DNA from: Eutypa lata
Taxonomy: Eukaryota; Ascomycota; Sordariomycetes; Xylariales; Diatrypaceae
Direction: 5' to 3'
Assembly (NCBI GenBank): GCA_022661535.1
Contig: JAKULF010000003.1
Span: forward strand, 5,580,001 to 5,644,000
Length of the DNA stretch: 64,000 nucleotides
This document shows positions 10,369 through 21,856 of this stretch, piece after piece; position 1 is the stretch's first letter, and the number at the start of each line of letters is the position of its first letter. The position numbers and the translations under genes are program-made. The notes beneath the pieces are model-generated. The model searched no databases, had not been told where the DNA came from, and saw only the letters and a list, made by a program, of their open reading frames with translations.

Positions 10369-13300
10369 ATGGAGCCACTGGCAGCTTTAAGTGTAGCAGC
10401 AGCTGTAGCCCAGTTCGTGGATTTTGCTACCGGCATCATTCGACAAACAAAGGCAACTAGAAAAGATGGCCAAACACTTACACACGCTGATTTTGAGGCT
10501 GCAGTCAAGGACCTGGTTGAACTCTGCAAATCACTGAAAACCAAAAAATCCCCAACGGCCAAGATTTTTTCTTCATTAGATGGCCATGAAGCTGTAAGTT
10601 TGGTTCATACTTGTCCACGTGCACGTATTGACCGGATTCATAGGCTCTTTCCAAGCTTCTAGAAGGGTGTAATGGAATCGCCGAGCAACTAATCGAGACT
10701 CTTGGAAAGCTTAAGCCTAAGACTTCTAAGTCTAAACATTGGGCAACATTCTGCGCAGCACTCAATACAGTCTGGGAAGCGGCTTATATTGAGGAACTCG
10801 CACAAAGGCTCGAGTGGTATCGCAGTGAAGTCATGCTTCGAACTATCCTATGCGTCAATGAAAAGCTAGATCATCTCGCAACCAATCAGGCCAGTCAAGC
10901 AGAACGCACCAAGGCAGAAATAGTTGAGATACTGTGTCTGAATCAACAGAAGCTAGTCGAAACTCTCAGGGGGGAAGGCTCTCAACTACAGCGCCGCCTG
11001 GATAACTTAAGCAACTCATCGGGGAATAGCCGCCGGCATGACTTCCTAGCAGCAGTTCTAACGCTCGACAACGGTGAAACAAAGGTTTTCCCACCAGAAA
11101 ATGTCAAAGTACCACCCAGATTACAAAGACAAGGGGTTCCTCGGAGCGTGTTTCGAATAACTGTCAATAATCAACAGGAACAGCAGATGGGATACCAATC
11201 TATAGGGTCGTCATCCTTCGAAGACTTCCGTAGTTACGAACAAAAAGTCCTAGACTGTCTCCATTTTCGACACGTTACTGACAGATACTCTAATATCTCG
11301 GACCCTCACAAGGATACTTGCAAATGGATTTTCGATAGTCCGTTGAAACATAAAAATCAATGGTCTAGTTTCTCGGAGTGGCTGTCAGGACCTGACTCTT
11401 GTTACTGGATCAGCGGCAAAGCTGCGTCTGGAAAAAGTACGTTGATGAAGTACATACACCGGCAGCAGACAACACACAGCCTGCTACGCCAGTGGGCAGA
11501 ACCCATGGCACTGTCATATCATTCTTTCTTTTTCTGGCATTTAGGATCCGAAATTCAGAAATCTCAGGAAGGATTACTTCGATCCTTGTTACACGACGTT
11601 CTTCAAGAGCATAGGTGGTTAATCTTGCGTACGATGCCTGATCTCTGTAAAGAGATCCTCAAACACGAAAATAGCGCCCTAGACCCTCCGACCCTCTCTG
11701 AACTTTTGCGGTGGTTTCGCAATCTTATCCAGCAAGCAAAAACGAAGCTTAGGCTCTGTTTTATCATCGATGGATTAGACGAGTATACAGGTGACTATAG
11801 CGACTTGATCGAGCTAATACGCTCAACAGTGTCCTCTGAAGTCAAGTTCGTTGTTTCTAGCCGGCCAATTCCCGCTTGCATCGAAGCATTTGAAGAACTT
11901 CCAAGTTTACGACTACAAGACCTCACTGGGAAAGACATTCGGAAATATGTCCATGACCATTTAGCTGCGAAGCTAAAGAACAAAGGGGACGAATATGCTA
12001 GGCTTGTTGACACGCTGGTTGAGAAAGCATCGGGAGTCTTCCTCTGGCTCGTCGTCGTCGTGAAGTCTCTCCTTGAAGGTCTGCAGAACGGCGATAAGCT
12101 CGAGGAGTTGGTGGAACTGACTAGCCGATTACCATCGGAGATCAAACCACTATTTATGCATATGCTGCATGGAGTACCCCCGAGATATAAGAAGCAATCG
12201 TTCAGATTACTTCAAATCGCACTGGCCAATCTTCAACTATCAAGTGGTGTCCACTACCCACTGCTTGCTATACAACTATCGTTTGCCGAAGAAAGCTGGG
12301 AACATGCTAAAGCAGCCAAAGTACTAGCGATTCCAAGGCATCAAGAGCAACAAATATGCGATCAATTCGAGGCCCGTATAAGGAGCCGATGCTGTGGTCT
12401 TCTCGAGTTTCAAGAAGGAATTACATATTGTGATATACCAGAGCCAATTAATCGCCCAGTTGTTGGATTTGTACACAAGACCGCAGTCGAATTCTTGACC
12501 GAGCTACGCTCCGATGTCCATGAGATATGGGGGATAGACTTTGAGGATGTGTTTAATCCCTTTCAAGCCCTCTTCCAATCATGTCTCTTAATGTGTAAGA
12601 GTTTTCCTACGAAGATTGTTATAGGTGGTGGAATAGCTATATGTTGGGAAAGTCTGTTGAAAGCCATGGAGTATGCGTTCTTGTCACAGCTGAAAGAGCT
12701 TCCCCTTTCGACAGAACACCTTGACGAACTCGACAAAGCTCTCTCAGAAGTATGGAGATCTGAGACAACACCTTCAGATCAAATTGAAACTTCCCGCCCA
12801 CGTCCCGTGAGATGGTCTCTTATGGTATTGTATTACTTTACTGTCCCTACCCAGCTACGACCAGAGATTATTTCGGCGCCCTCGCTGCCTTTTATAGAAG
12901 GCCCTAAAGTAACAGGAGAACCACGAGAATATCTGGATATCCAAATACTTTCTCTGTACTGGGGACTGTCGTCATATATACGCGATAAACTGACACAGGA
13001 GGCAGAGCAGTCTAGAAAGGTCGAGGCTGGGCGGATGCTTCAGTCAATGAGTACGTTAGTAGACTGGCCATCTATGCGCCAGCCAGCAGAGGGTAAGTGC
13101 GGATTGTGGTCGTCAGTTTTTGAGGTCCTTCTTCAAAATGGAGCTGAGCCGATGTCTTTGTATCAGGGTGGCGGTGATGCGACGATGTGGGCTAAGCTGC
13201 TCGACACCATTTTTGAGACGTTAAATGCTCGGCATCATGAGATAGACAAAATCGAACTGGTGGATAATTCCATGATTGATATTTTCGAGGTTTTCATCAG

Positions 13301-13643
13301 ACACGGTGCTCCTCTTGATGTCATCTGGAAGCAGGCTGAGTTGTACAGGCAAAAGCAGGGGTTTGCGGTGAGCATTGGCGAGCGGCAGATAAAGAGCATG
13401 AATGATATCGTTCGAGCTAACATTGCTGATACGGAAGCATGGCCAGGCCTCCGAGGGAATTTAGAGAGGGAAAGAGATATCTCCGCCGAAGTACAGTCGG
13501 GCGACACTATCTTAGAAGATTCCAGGGACAGCCTGGAGCAGCGAAAAGGAATTGCCACTGAGGAGACCCCACAGATGAGGTCGATGAGGAAGGTCTTCCG
13601 GAAAGCTTTCCGGAAACCTCTTTCTTTTATACCTAGATCTTGA
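10369..13643 (+). CDS. NACHT-type NLR (STAND NTPase)
   Basis: Fungal NOD-like receptor, a cytosolic signalling NTPase of the kind implicated in non-self recognition. Exons are 10369-10593 and 10644-13643, with a 50-nt GTAAGT...CATAG intron in phase 0, giving 1074 aa. The N-terminal 30 residues (AALSVAAAVAQFVDFATGII) match the helical, membrane-active-type N-terminal domain common on fungal NACHT proteins. A helical linker follows to about 300. The NTPase has Walker A GKAASGKST at about 333-341 and Walker B LCFIIDGLDE at about 447-455, then RxP sensor-like SSRPIP. The region after the NTPase is helical/winged-helix-like. No WD40, TPR or ankyrin repeats are visible, so the usual recognition repeats are missing or replaced by about 500 unassigned residues. 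The frame is intact. Confidence 0.85.
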
Positions 13644-15900
13644 AGATGAAGTAGCTACCCGAAATGGGAACCTTGAATATTTCAAAAATGCTTTGACCGG
13701 CCTAGTTCGCCATGTAGGCGCCTTAGTTGCTCGATATACACGCTGATCACTTGTATCGAAGGTTTAATGCAACCGGGATATCATCATGATGTTAAATTGA
13801 CCTTGGCTAAAAAAGAAAATACATTGAACTTTCGATACAAGTTTTTCAGTGTGTATCAAAGGTTGCGGTATATTAATAATCATTCCGAATAGCCGGCTAC
13901 CATCACGGAAGACCCAGAGTTGCGGGATATTCTCCCTACCGGCATGCCGTATGTCGTATGCCGAACCCGCTGGCCCGACACTTAGCGTCCGGCCCGGGGA
14001 CCACCATTGGAATAGGTACTGTCTCTCTTTCTTCTTTTCTAAATCGGATGATAATCATAACGGCATGCTCCGATCAGGATGCGATGAGGAAACCTGTAAA
14101 GGTATGTACATATTAACAACATACCATAGTGAGAGCTTGGGTGGCGAAGAAGAAAATCCGTCAGGAGGACTTGCGTTATCGGTGCTAGGAAATAGTGACC
14201 AATTGAATTACTCTGATATGAAGTAGGAAGACGTCAAGGAGACCACAATCGCCGAAACTGTCTCAGACTTATTGGTTCGCAATAAGAGTAGGAAGGGAGC
14301 TAAGGTTGACAATGAGATGCTATCATTTGTAGTCTTTCGATAATACGGGGGGCTTAGACCGAAGCTGTGCTGGCTGCGAAGGTATTCCAAGACGCTTTAT
14401 TTTTCTTGACCGCTCGGCGTTCGCCCGAGATCCAGATCCTTTAACTTGGGATTCTTGGGATCTGGATCTAGCAATTCTGATTGATTCTCTCGGGATTTTG
14501 TCCCCGCTCTTGTCTTCATACATATGTAAGTTCGGGTCTCGGCTGGCTCTCTTGCCATGTTGTTTTGCAAATGGAACTTTGGAGACCCCACGGTTGGAGC
14601 AGCGTTGGATTTCTCTGAAGCGTTGTCGAGCAGCTGATATTGTAATATGTAGAGCTAGCCTCTGGAAATATGTACCCGGAAAACCTTGTCATGCAGGAGG
14701 TATGAGATCAACCGTGGCAGTGCCGCTTGGTTTCCAACCCCGAGGAACACACCCAAGTTACATTATTTGGAATCTTAAGATGTATAATACGTAGGTAGAT
14801 CTAACCTACGCGGTGAAGAGACTGTACATGCACGCGCATACTTGAACTTCTTTCTCAAAGTCCATGAGAAGGACTTTCGGTAATTCAAAATATAATATAA
14901 TTATAAAATATAATAATACATACGTTCAATGTTGCTGACCTACCTACATGTATGTACACATGTATGTAACAACTTTGAGGTACAGTAGTGCAGGTAACAC
15001 CAGACATGCAACATGCAGCTGCGGGAGATGCGGCGGTAGCAGCCAACTAGTAAAACCCATGGGGGAACAGGGGGGGGGGGTTGTTCCCCATCTACGAAGT
15101 ACGACCTAACTAAGAAAATACTTCGTACATAACTAACCAACCAAGTCCAATCCGAATCCACTCCTGCCCGTCCTTGAATTAAAACTGGGCAACTGTTGAC
15201 GTTCCACCACCATTATCACTAATAACCAGGTGTCGACTGTCTGTCATTACCTAGCCTCTAGTTAGCTCTAGTTATCAATTGATTATCAGTGCAACTCAGC
15301 CCTGTTCATCAACTGAACTCACTAGTTAATAATAATAACAAAGGAACCACCACCTACCTATCCTGACTCTTTCCCCCCCTAACTAACCCACCTGCCCACT
15401 AGTTAGTTAGGTAGGTATCTCTCCAGGTATCTCTCGGCTTGTCAAGTCAAGATCAACAACTCCAAATTTATTAGTTTATTGTTTGAAATTTTGTTTTCCA
15501 ATCGCTCTTCTTATTTGTCCCCTCTTCCACGATTTTTTATTCCCTGTGTATTTCGCATTACATTTCGTTCATTAGCAGTACATAATCCAGTAAAGAAACA
15601 AAAAGACGAAAGTCCCATGGTCCACCCAACAACGACGACAACAACATCCCAGTTGCGATTGTCAATTACCTGTCGGCCGTACAACATTACCTAGCCGAAC
15701 TCGAATCTGAACACATTTGACCATATATTCTTGTTCGACTTCCACTTAGTTACTGGTATTCCTTTTTTCCCCCCTTCCTTTATTTCTTTTCTCTTGACCG
15801 CCCAATTCCGTAATCGCCGTCAAACGCTTTTTTTTGTTTTGCAAAGTGGCCCTCCCCGAATTGAGACACCTCGTGTCTCCTAACCCGTGTTGATTCGACA
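13644..15900. other. Intergenic with imperfect inverted repeats and long UBL3-like leader
   Basis: No gene recognised. Just after the NLR, an imperfect inverted repeat pairs 13737-13766 with 13828-13858 (shared core ACTTGTATCGAA and its complement). A perfect hairpin of about 12 bp has arms 14428-14439 and 14458-14469 around GATCCAGATCC. A poly-G run is at 15069-15079. The last kilobase is rich in CTAGTTAG/TAGGTAGG and CT-runs, consistent with promoter and leader of the following gene. Confidence 0.45.
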
Positions 15901-16823
15901 ATGGCAGAGACGGCCAGCCCTTCGGCAGGTGGCGACAAAGGACCCAAGGAAGAGCAATTGTCAATACGCCAGCCCGCAGGCGACGTGGAGATGGAGGACC
16001 TGTCGAACGTTCAGCCGAAACCCGCCAATCCCGACGAGCCACCACCACCGCCCGCATCACCATTGCCGTCTCCGCAACAGCACAGCGATGCTGTCGATCG
16101 GCTATCGGTAGTGATACCCGGCCCGGCCCTAGGTTCGCTATCGAATAGCAGAAGCGAAGACGAAGGCGAAGGCGAAGGCGAAGGCGAACAGTCGCCATCG
16201 GGGAAAGCCCAGGGCAAAGCACCCGCGACAGCGACAGCGACGACAGCGCCCGGCGAGAGCGCAGACTTGACGATAGACCCCGTAGACGCGACGGCTGGCG
16301 CGGAGGCCGGCCCGTCGTCCGATGCGGCAGACATATCAGTCGAAATCATGCTGCTCCTGACATCGGGCGCTCGACACCCCTTCCGGATCGACGAGAAGTA
16401 CCTTCACAAGCGCAACGTCACCGTGACGGGCAAGACGGAAGACGGCAAGACGGACCCGTCGAGCATCACTGTTTACACGCTGAAAGAGCTCATACTGCGA
16501 GACTGGCGGAAGGAGTGGGAGCAGCCGCCGCGGGAGCCGAGCGCTATCCGGTTAATTCACTTTGGGAGGATGTTAGAGGATAGAATGCCCCTCAACCGTG
16601 AGTTCTTCTTGTCTATCCTATATTCTTTTGTCTCTCTTTCTTTTCCCGAAATTGATGCTGACAATGCCTTCCCAATCTAGATTACCAATTCAGTAATACC
16701 TCGAGGAACGTTGTCCATATGACCGTCAAGCCTCAGGATATAATAGACGAAGAGGAAGCGGCTAAGAAGGTCAAGGAGTCTAGTCACCAGAGCGGCCGCA
16801 GTGGCTGCTGTGTCATCTTATGA
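15901..16823 (+). CDS. UBL3/MUB-like membrane-anchored ubiquitin-fold protein
   Basis: Ubiquitin-fold protein ending in a prenylation box. Exons are 15901-16597 and 16681-16823, with an 83-nt GTGAGT...TCTAG intron in phase 1, giving 279 aa. Residues 1-144 are low-complexity (Pro, Ser, Ala, and a GAAGGC-encoded EGEGEGE tract near 88-96). The ubiquitin-like fold begins about 145 (ISVEIMLLLTSG), continues through ITVYTLKELILRDW and IRLIHFGRMLEDRMPL, and ends with VVHMTVKP. The C-terminus is GCCVIL; the CaaX box CVIL and the preceding Cys match animal UBL3 and plant MUB proteins, predicting geranylgeranylation and possible palmitoylation at the plasma membrane. UBL3 in animals is only about 117 residues, so the long disordered N-terminus is notable. 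In animals and plants the family is linked to vesicle sorting and E2 recruitment; the fungal role is not established. Confidence 0.85.
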
Positions 16824-18017
16824 TCGCTTTCTCTTATGCATCAAGCAACGAATACCTCTTTTAAGACATGTCGTTCATTTTTCGCAACCTGTCGGATGAA
16901 ACTGGGAAGAAGAATACCGAACAACGGAAGAAAGGGATAAGGGGGGCGAGGCACATAGACTCGTCGAGAGATTCTTTGGATTTTGTTTTACGGAGCATGG
17001 ATTGGCGTGAACGGTGGAATAATGTGGTTTTTTTTTTTGTCCCTCTTGATTTGATATTTTCATCCAGCGGGTTCTATCTAGTAAAGCGGCAAACGACAAC
17101 GATGACGAGAGCATTAGAACGCCTCCCCGTACGTACGTACGTACGTCGGTCGCCCGCCTACTCTCGCACGTTACCGACAAACTCTCTTGTTGAGTTTCTA
17201 CGAGAAAAGCGAGTAAACTAGTAGTGTTGGAGGAGGAGGAGGAGGATCCTAACATATTGTACGAACGAATTGCTGTATATAACTCAAAAAACAACAGCAG
17301 CACTCCCCCCAAAAACAACAAGACGACGACAGGCCGAGAGTGAAATGAAGGCCCCGACTGTACTCTTGTTTTGTTTTCTCCTATGTCTTGTCGGATATCA
17401 TCACCATCATCATGATCTGTTTTGAGAAACAGCGCAAAAGAGGATTAAGCGTTTCCATCATCTTATATATCTGCATCCCTGTATTCTGCGTAATGGTCAT
17501 CGGAGTTTGTTCTACTAGTTCACACATACACGTTGCTGGTAGTCTAATAGAGGATGATCACTTATGGTTCATTAGAAACGTCCCTTGTCTTGGTTTGCAG
17601 TATTAGTGAATGTATGTATCTAGAGAAAGCTGTGATAGGAGTGACAATCTATGTGACAGTTTCCTGGTCGCATACGGCACTGGACCAACTGGTAGGCCGG
17701 CTGGTTCAAACTAGGCAAGACACTAGCAACGGGGTTGGCAAGCGGATATTTATTTCATGCTGGTGTTATAATAGTAACTTGATTTTCTCTAGTGTGGAAC
17801 TCCATTTATTGAGGAGATTGATATCACGGGTCTGAGCGAATCTCATGGTTGGTAGGAATCTCATCCCCAGTTCGTGTTCCTCGCTACCACCATCGTTATC
17901 TATCCGTCTGTCCGTTCATCGCCTCTTCACCCTCGAGAACAAGACATGAGGCGAGGGCAACTTCATCGACAGACCGCTCCCATCTTCCAAACCAAGTCCA
18001 CTCCAATATGACCCGTT
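16824..18017. other. Intergenic between convergent genes
   Basis: No gene recognised. It contains a T-run (17030-17038), a short (ACGT)n tract near 17128-17146, and GGA/GAG triplet repeats near 17230. These look like 3' flanks of the UBL3-like and UMP1 genes, which converge here. Confidence 0.4.
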
Positions 18018-18671
18018 TCAGATCTTCAGCTTCCGCTCCATCTCATCCTGAATAGCGACGCCGCCGCGCTGCTCCTCGCCCGTGAACACATCCTCCCAGT
18101 CGAGGTAGGCATCGCGGCCGCGCAGGATATCCTCGTGGACACCGGCGGCGGAGCCGGAGCCGGCCAGGGCCAGCGGCCGCCACGACCCCTCCCGCACCAT
18201 CTTGAGCTCCATGCCCCGCCGGATCGGCTCCGCCATGCCGAACGTCTTGCGCAGCATCTCCATGCGGGCCGACTCCTGCGTCGCCTCCCAGGACTTCAGC
18301 CGCGCCTCGAGCGGGTGCCGGGATGTCGGGGGCGGCGTCTCGATCGCGGAGGCGGTTGTGGGGAGCTGCGACGGTCCGAGCCCCTGCCGCAGCGTGTCGT
18401 AGACCCCGGGTGCGGAGGGCGCCGAGGTCGTCTTGGCCCCGTGCGAGAACGTCGTGCTGTGCGAGCTGGCGGGGATGATGCGCATTGACTGTTTGGTGAA
18501 GAGGGTGGTTAGTTATTTAGTTGGTTTGTCTGTTTGTTGACGTATTGGCCTGGTGGTACGTCGTATGATGTATGTGTAGGGTGTGGTATGGATAGGCAGA
18601 GATAGAGATAGGTAGACGGTTTAGAAGGGGTAGCTAGAGGCAAGCAGGGCATGTATGATGAAGCTTACCAT
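18018..18671 (-). CDS. UMP1: Proteasome maturation factor UMP1
   Basis: Short-lived chaperone that helps assemble 20S proteasome half-mers and is degraded as the first substrate. The main exon is 18488-18018. Conserved blocks are HPLEARLKSWEATQE, LRKTFGMAEPIRRGMEL, VHEDILRGRD and LDWEDVFTGEE, covering the family's core. Two starts are possible. The ATG at 18485 gives 155 aa (MRIIPASS). An upstream ATG at 18671-18669 is followed directly by GTAAGC, and splicing to a CAG at 18491-18489 gives MSMRIIPASS (157 aa). I prefer the spliced start because a leading MS-hydrophobic-R start is common in mould UMP1 (from memory) and the splice sites are good. The gene is divergent from the twin-ABC ATPase. 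Confidence 0.92.
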
Positions 18672-19182
18672 TTTGGCGGGTTGTGAGATGGCGTCACTTA
18701 TTTGGTTTTGTTGTGACTGGCTTGAAGGGTGGGAAGAGGTATCTCGTAATTTTTTTACTTCTTTTTGGTGGTTGTTGGCTGGAGACGATGAAGTGACGTT
18801 GGGTGTTTGGATGTTGAATTAAGCTGAAAGCTACACTACAAGGCAAGCACAAGTCAGGCTCCAGGTCCACGCGTAGCTTCCATTGGCAGTGCTAACTTAC
18901 GTGGGAGGAGCCTTGCCTTTTTTTTGCTTGGCCCCTGCACTAAATAGTGGGCCAAGGCCCCCGATCTATTCATATTGATGCATAAATGCATTAAGTGTCA
19001 TACACAGGTCAAAGTCCGGTATATCCCCGAATGACATTAGGTAACTGCATGTAGGGGGTTATAGAAACCATTGAGTCACTCTTTCAGTTATAATATAAAT
19101 ATGTACTATCTTAGTTACGTAGGCGAGATATAACAGTCACAGGAGTCAAGCTGCCGTGTTGAAATGGTCAATTGGCGCCACC
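18672..19182. promoter_or_regulatory. Divergent promoter region UMP1 / twin-ABC ATPase
   Basis: About 510 bases separate the two divergent starts and must hold both promoters. A C/T-rich stretch on the UMP1 sense strand lies next to its first ATG; AT-rich blocks (TATAATATAAATATG near 19090) lie on the ABC side. I see no clear proteasome-type control element by eye. Confidence 0.4.
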
Positions 19183-21270
19183 ATGCGACCACCACCACCA
19201 TCAGTCCGCCCGCCGGTGATCAACATCGCCAACGGCACCTTCTACCGGCATCACCCCAACACGCACAGTGCTATCTCGCACCACCACCACCACCACCCCA
19301 ACCCAGCCCTGTTCAAAAACCTGAACTTCAGCCTCCCCTCCGCCACCGACCCGCCAGCCCACTGGTATGTCGTCGGCCCCTCCCTGAGCGGGAAGACTTC
19401 TTTTCTTCAGCTCCTCCAGGGCCGCTACCTGTGCTTCCCGCCCACCGCTAGGAGCTACCCCTTCCTCTCCACGGAAGCCGTCCCGCACCGCCTGCGCGGC
19501 GTTCCCGAGCGCGCCGTCCGCTACGTCGGCTTCAACGACGGCGATGGTGGCTCGCTCGGCGGTGCTGGAAGTAGCGTGACTACGTCGGCGTACCTGTCAG
19601 CGCGCTACGAGTCCAAGCGCGAGAGCACCGACTTCTCGCTGCGCGACTTCCTGCTCGGTAACACGGAGCTGAACGCCTCTTCCCCTAACGCCGAGGAGGC
19701 TATCGATGCGGCCCTCCTCGATCGCGTCGTCCGGGACTTGCGGCTCTCCGAGCTCCTGGATCTCCCCGTTGCCTTCCTCAGTAATGGCCAGGGCCGCCGC
19801 GCCCGCATCGCCCGCGCCCTTCTCGCTGGCCCGGAGGTCTTGCTCCTCGACGAGCCGTTCATGGGCCTGGATCCGCCGACCGTGGCGGGGCTGAGCCCCT
19901 TGCTGCACGGGCTTGCGCGGCGAGCGAGCCCCCGCCTCGTTCTTAGTGCTCGGCCTCAGGATCCGATCCCGGACTGGGCTACGCATCTGCTGTATTTGCG
20001 CGCTGATTGCCAGGTCGCGGCTATGGGGGAGAAGGGTGCTGTGCTCGAGAGGCTCAGGAATTATGTTCGTGGGGTGTGGGCCGGGACGGAGAAGGAGGAC
20101 GAGAAGTTGACAGTTGGGAACCTTGTTCATGTGGGTAGGACGCTGACTGCGAGGGGCGTGGAAGGAGAGGCGCTGATGGGTGATGAAGAAGGGGAGAGGA
20201 AACCAGCGGAGGAAATAGCGAATGCTGCAGAAGCAGCAGCAGCAGCAGCACCCCGGAATATAGGCGAGCCCGTCGTCGAGATGGATGGCTGTCAAGTGCA
20301 ATATCAGGGCAAGATCGCACTAGGCAACTGGACGCAGGAGGGCGCCGACGGCCAGCCAAAAGACGGGTTGGTATGGACGGTGCGGCGCGGCGAGCGCTGG
20401 GGCGTGTTCGGCCCCAACGGCTCCGGCAAGACCACCATCGTCTCGCTCATCTGCTCCGACCACCCGCAGACCTACTCGCTGCCCATCCGGCTGTTCGGGC
20501 GGAGCCGGCTCCCCGAGCCAGGCTCCGAGGAGCTCCCGCTCACGTTCTGGGACATCCAGGCCCGCGTCGGCCACTCGAGTCCGGAAATCCACCAGCACAT
20601 GCCGCGCGGCCTCACGGTGCGCCAGGTCGTCGAGAATGCCTGGGCCGATACGTTCCGGAGTAAGCCGAAGCTCGATCTCGATGCCCGTGCGAAGGTCGAC
20701 GCCTGTCTGCGCTGGTTTGCCGCCGAGCTGAACCCCGCGGCTGGAGCGCTCATGGACAATAACAGCAACAACAGCAATAGCGCGGAAGAAAATGCTCTCA
20801 GCTGGGCCGACCATTACAACTTTGGTGAGCTCTCCTTCAGCGCGCAGCGCGTGGCGCTATTCCTGCGCGCAATAATCAAGGGGCCGGATGTTGTGGTTCT
20901 CGATGAGGCGTGCAGTGGTATGGATGATGGGGTGCGGGATCGGTGTCTGTTGTTCGTGGAACACGGCGAGGCAAAGCAGTACGTTACTAATACTGGTACT
21001 ACCACTACTACCGGTGCGGCGGGAAAAGGAGAGGATGGGAAGATCATCGTCGACACCGAGGTCGCCAAGAGGGGAGAAGTTAAAGTCCCTGGCCTATCGG
21101 ACCGTCAGGCCCTTATTTGTATTAGTCATGTCCGTGAGGAGATCCCCCCCTGTGTTCGTGAGTGGATCTGCCTCCCCGAGGCTAACTCGGGGGAGCCTGC
21201 CCGCTTTGGTGTTGCGGATGCCCCGTTGGGTAGGGATGAGAAGAGCTGGAGGGCGATTTGGGGGATGTGA
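19183..21270 (+). CDS. Soluble twin-ABC ATPase (YDR061W-like)
   Basis: ABC-family ATPase with two nucleotide-binding domains and no membrane segment, resembling budding-yeast YDR061W. The ATG at 19183 has an ideal GCCACC context, giving 695 aa; the frame opens slightly upstream without another in-frame ATG. NBD1: Walker A GPSLSGKT (65-72), signature LSNGQGRRARIARAL, Walker B VLLLDEPFMGLDP. NBD2: Walker A GPNGSGKTT, a degenerate signature LSFSAQRVALFLRA, Walker B VVVLDEACSGMDD. A native run of six histidines lies at residues 33-38, and there is an alanine-rich linker between domains. The second signature lacks the SGGQ core, so the two sites are probably asymmetric. Location and substrate are unknown. 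Confidence 0.85.
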   Translation: MRPPPPSVRPPVINIANGTFYRHHPNTHSAISHHHHHHPNPALFKNLNFSLPSATDPPAHWYVVGPSLSGKTSFLQLLQGRYLCFPPTARSYPFLSTEAVPHRLRGVPERAVRYVGFNDGDGGSLGGAGSSVTTSAYLSARYESKRESTDFSLRDFLLGNTELNASSPNAEEAIDAALLDRVVRDLRLSELLDLPVAFLSNGQGRRARIARALLAGPEVLLLDEPFMGLDPPTVAGLSPLLHGLARRASPRLVLSARPQDPIPDWATHLLYLRADCQVAAMGEKGAVLERLRNYVRGVWAGTEKEDEKLTVGNLVHVGRTLTARGVEGEALMGDEEGERKPAEEIANAAEAAAAAAPRNIGEPVVEMDGCQVQYQGKIALGNWTQEGADGQPKDGLVWTVRRGERWGVFGPNGSGKTTIVSLICSDHPQTYSLPIRLFGRSRLPEPGSEELPLTFWDIQARVGHSSPEIHQHMPRGLTVRQVVENAWADTFRSKPKLDLDARAKVDACLRWFAAELNPAAGALMDNNSNNSNSAEENALSWADHYNFGELSFSAQRVALFLRAIIKGPDVVVLDEACSGMDDGVRDRCLLFVEHGEAKQYVTNTGTTTTTGAAGKGEDGKIIVDTEVAKRGEVKVPGLSDRQALICISHVREEIPPCVREWICLPEANSGEPARFGVADAPLGRDEKSWRAIWGM

Positions 21271-21856
21271 GAAATAAATCAAAAAGAAGAAGGCCTATGT
21301 TATAAAGGGGAGGAATGAGGTTGAGAGTTGCTAGTTGAACCTAGTTGTCTGTCTCATGGATAGGTACATGATTGTATTTACGAAAAAGGGGAAAGCTCGA
21401 AAGGAAAGGGAAAAGCGAATAAGGGGAAACGTGGTGCATTTAGTGCTACCGTTAGGTATGATAATGGATATGAAATGTATATAGCTACCTTTAAAACGTG
21501 AAGAAATTGATACTGCGTAGTGTATCATTCTGATGTTTCACAAATAACCAATAGACAATATTTTTTCCTTCTTCGCTACAGGATCAACAAAATCACCATG
21601 ATGCTAAGCTTGAAATGTACTGAATAGGCCTACATCGAGACCACGAAGCAGACAAGAGATCGCAAGCTCCTTAGTAGGTGAGCTCATACTGAGAAACTTT
21701 AATCTGGGGTATCAACATTAACATATATGCGCATTCCACTAAGATGAAACATAGTTATCCACAAGTTATCGCCCCGGGACAGAACGCCAAATAACAGCCT
21801 GGTTTTTTCTTCTTCTTAGACACGCCCGATCCTATCCAAGATCACAACCCGTTCGT
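21271..21856. other. Intergenic between convergent genes
   Basis: No gene recognised. The sequence is purine-rich just after the ABC stop and AT-rich after that, consistent with two 3' flanks. Confidence 0.35.

Noticed and set aside
14428..14469. GATCCAGATCC hairpin as a terminator
   Set aside because: Eukaryotic context, no adjacent gene end, and no T-run.
17128..17146. ACGT run as a regulatory array
   Set aside because: A simple-sequence tract in a 3' flank with no other support.
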